Source: Candidatus Omnitrophota bacterium (GTDB lineage: Bacteria; Omnitrophota; Gorgyraeia; Gygaellales; Profunditerraquicolaceae). From it: a stretch of DNA of 6,282 bases. The stretch spans positions 1-6,282 of the forward strand of contig JAQUMS010000081.1 of assembly GCA_028717985.1 (NCBI GenBank), written 5' to 3'. Shown here piece after piece: positions 5,063 through 6,282 of the stretch. A program made the translations under genes and the position numbers. Every line of letters begins with the position of its first letter. Positions within the stretch are counted from its first letter, which is position 1. The notes beneath the pieces were generated by a model. It had not been told where the DNA came from. It did not search any database and saw nothing but the letters and a program-made list of their open reading frames with translations.

Positions 5063-5220
5063 TTGTTGTGTGTCTGATATACCGCCGATGATGTTAGCGA
5101 AATGCTTCTAACGGGCGCTACATTACAGTATTACATCTAAAATATAGCCTATGGGGGGTGAAATTCAAGGAGGGAAACAACCTTTTGTTTGGCTTTACGG
5201 AAAAGAAAATCCGGGATATT

Positions 5221-6282
5221 TTATTTCTTTAATTTTTCTTTAAACTGTTTAATCAATTCAGGGATAATCTGAAACACATCTCCCACAATGCCATACGTTG
5301 CTATCTTAAAAATTGGCGCGTCAGGATCCTTATTAATAGCTATTATGGTTTTAGAAGACTGCATACCCACGAGATGCTGGATTTGGCCGGAAATCCCACA
5401 GGCAAAATACACTTTAGGAGCAACGGTTCTTCCTGTCTGCCCCACCTGATGAGAATACGGCATCCAACCGGCATCCACGACCGCTCGGGACGCGCCGACT
5501 GCTCCGCCAATAACCTGGGCCAATTCTTCAAGAAGTTTGAAATTCTCCTGCCCGCCCATGCCTCTGCCTCCGGAAACAATAATATCCGCTTCGGCGATAT
5601 TAACCAAACTTTCGACTTCTTCAACAACATCCAGCAGTTTTGAACGGGAAGCAAAACACTCCAGGGGAAACGTTTCCTGTATTATTTTGCCTTTTCTGTT
5701 TTTGTCCAGCGTAGGCTGCGGCATTACTTTATGGCGAACAGTAGACATTTGCGGACGGTGATTCGGAGTAACGATGGTTGCCATAATATTGCCGCCGAAC
5801 GCCGGCCTTGTCTGCAAAAGTAATTTTTTTTCATGGTCAATATCAAGACCGGTGCAATCCGCGGTTAAACCGGCGTTTATCTTAATCGCGACCCTCGAGA
5901 TCAAAGACCTGCCGATAAATGTCGCGCCGCTTAAAACAATTTCCGGCTTATACTTCGCGATAAGCTTAACTAAAACGTTTGTATACGGCTCATCCTGAAA
6001 ACTTGCCAATTGAGGAGAATCTACCACATACACGATATCGGCTCCCGCACAGATCAATTCCTGAGCCTGATGTCCAATATCATGCCCCAAAAGGACTGCC
6101 ACGGTATGTGTTTTAAGCTTTGCCGCCAATTCCGAAGCCTTTCCGATCAACTCAAAAGAAACTGACTGAACTTTTCCTTTTTTCTGCTCGGCAAAAACCC
6201 ACACCCCTTTATACGATGAAATATCAGGAGTACCTTTAACTTTAACCTGGCTTTTATCAAGGAAAATGGCGTTAAATTTACA
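5221..6282 (-). CDS. etfA: Electron transfer flavoprotein alpha subunit, ferredoxin-fused type (5' part outside window)
   Basis: The last 353 codons of an EtfA; the 5' end is cut by the window edge. EtfA pairs with EtfB in the cytoplasm and carries FAD that passes electrons between flavin dehydrogenases and carriers. Counting from the edge, the alpha N-terminal domain starts near residue 27 (VWVFAEQKKGKVQSVSFELIG). The C-terminal FAD domain shows GGRGMGG (238-244), GASR (263-266), PYSHQVGQTG (275-284), GISGQIQH (296-303) and INKDPDAPIF (316-325), all signature elements. The frame does not begin at the GTG at 6204: it stays open to the edge and reads CKFNAIFLDKSQVKV then DISSYKG. C-x-F-N-A-I is the usual end of a 4Fe-4S ferredoxin motif, and a domain of that kind precedes the ETF fold in some EtfA proteins, such as the lactate-dehydrogenase (LctC) and caffeyl-CoA reductase (CarE) types of acetogens. 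That points to an electron-bifurcating or ferredoxin-linked ETF; only one Cys of the cluster motif is visible, so this part is inference. etfB would be expected beyond the edge. Confidence 0.95.
   Translation of the reverse strand, partial: CKFNAIFLDKSQVKVKGTPDISSYKGVWVFAEQKKGKVQSVSFELIGKASELAAKLKTHTVAVLLGHDIGHQAQELICAGADIVYVVDSPQLASFQDEPYTNVLVKLIAKYKPEIVLSGATFIGRSLISRVAIKINAGLTADCTGLDIDHEKKLLLQTRPAFGGNIMATIVTPNHRPQMSTVRHKVMPQPTLDKNRKGKIIQETFPLECFASRSKLLDVVEEVESLVNIAEADIIVSGGRGMGGQENFKLLEELAQVIGGAVGASRAVVDAGWMPYSHQVGQTGRTVAPKVYFACGISGQIQHLVGMQSSKTIIAINKDPDAPIFKIATYGIVGDVFQIIPELIKQFKEKLKK

Larger units (their letters stand above)
4957..5096. repeat. Long-range inverted repeat bracketing about 105 bp
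   Basis: The left arm (4957-4973) contains ATCGGCGGTAT; the right arm (5079-5096) contains ATACCGCCGAT, exact over 11 bp and extending to TAAC/GTTA at the outer ends with one gapped base. The interior carries the 5016-5035 hairpin and two G-rich motif copies. It has the size of a miniature non-coding element, but no target duplication could be recognised. Confidence 0.5.
4913..5220. other. Intergenic region with nested inverted repeats between etfA and the second PilZ gene
   Basis: No gene is recognisable in these 308 bp. They contain a long-range inverted repeat (4957-4973 with 5079-5096), a 7-bp hairpin GTTAGAA/TTCTAAC (5016-5035), a further GTTAG/CTAAC pair (5093-5097 with 5108-5112), two copies of the G-rich motif (4966-4993 and 5033-5062) and a 6-bp AT-rich hairpin AAACAA/TTGTTT (5175-5190). 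I see no clear terminator after etfA. The organisation suggests a small non-coding repeat element or a regulatory region. Confidence 0.5.

Noticed and set aside
5016..5112. Integron attC-like site: CTAAC and GTTAG boxes with an internal GGCGGT/ACCGCC pair
   Set aside because: The outer boxes do not match RYYYAAC/GTTRRRY, the spacers between boxes are unequal (10 and 6 nt), and there is no integrase or cassette array in view.
5081..5220. c-di-GMP riboswitch near the PilZ genes
   Set aside because: I looked for the GEMM-I/II consensus on both strands of the region and saw no convincing match.

Overview
All supported genes in this 6.3 kb window lie on the minus strand, so transcription runs from the right edge to the left. 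The organism looks like an uncultured Gram-negative, probably anaerobic bacterium. Support comes from Sec signal peptides, a small lipoprotein, an ETF alpha subunit that appears to carry a ferredoxin-type N-terminus, and a beta-propeller fused to a TolC-like outer-membrane domain. The small PPPG-tailed lipoprotein and the propeller/TolC-like architecture resemble proteins I associate with Omnitrophota (former OP3). That placement comes from memory and was not tested.

Right to left. (1) 6282-5221 holds the 3' part of etfA, cut by the window edge. The frame stays open to the edge and starts with the tail of a 4Fe-4S motif, so the GTG at 6204 is not the real start. (2) 4912-4559 and 4245-3856 hold two small paralogous single-domain PilZ (c-di-GMP) proteins. 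Each is preceded by about 310 bp of non-coding DNA rich in inverted repeats, with a shared G-rich motif. (3) 3770-3249 is a complete cold-shock gene unit. It has a strong sigma70-type promoter whose -10 lies in a 24-bp perfect palindrome, a structured leader of about 245 nt containing an intrinsic terminator, a 66-aa Csp and a final intrinsic terminator. (4) 3194-3009 encodes a 61-aa lipoprotein. (5) 2824-1667 holds a small Cys-rich ORF overlapping (ATGA) a secreted TPR-repeat gene, which is broken by a frameshift near 2008. (6) 1495-68 encodes a secreted Asp-box beta-propeller with a TolC-like tail that ends early and is followed by an intrinsic terminator at 33-7.

The window does not read as one pathway. 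It joins an energy-metabolism gene, two c-di-GMP receptors, a heavily regulated cold-shock gene and a set of secreted or envelope proteins, two of which look damaged or shortened. The strongest candidates for something undescribed are regulatory: the palindrome and attenuator-like leader of the csp gene, and the repeat-rich DNA upstream of both PilZ genes. I found no mobile-element gene, CRISPR array, tRNA or rRNA.
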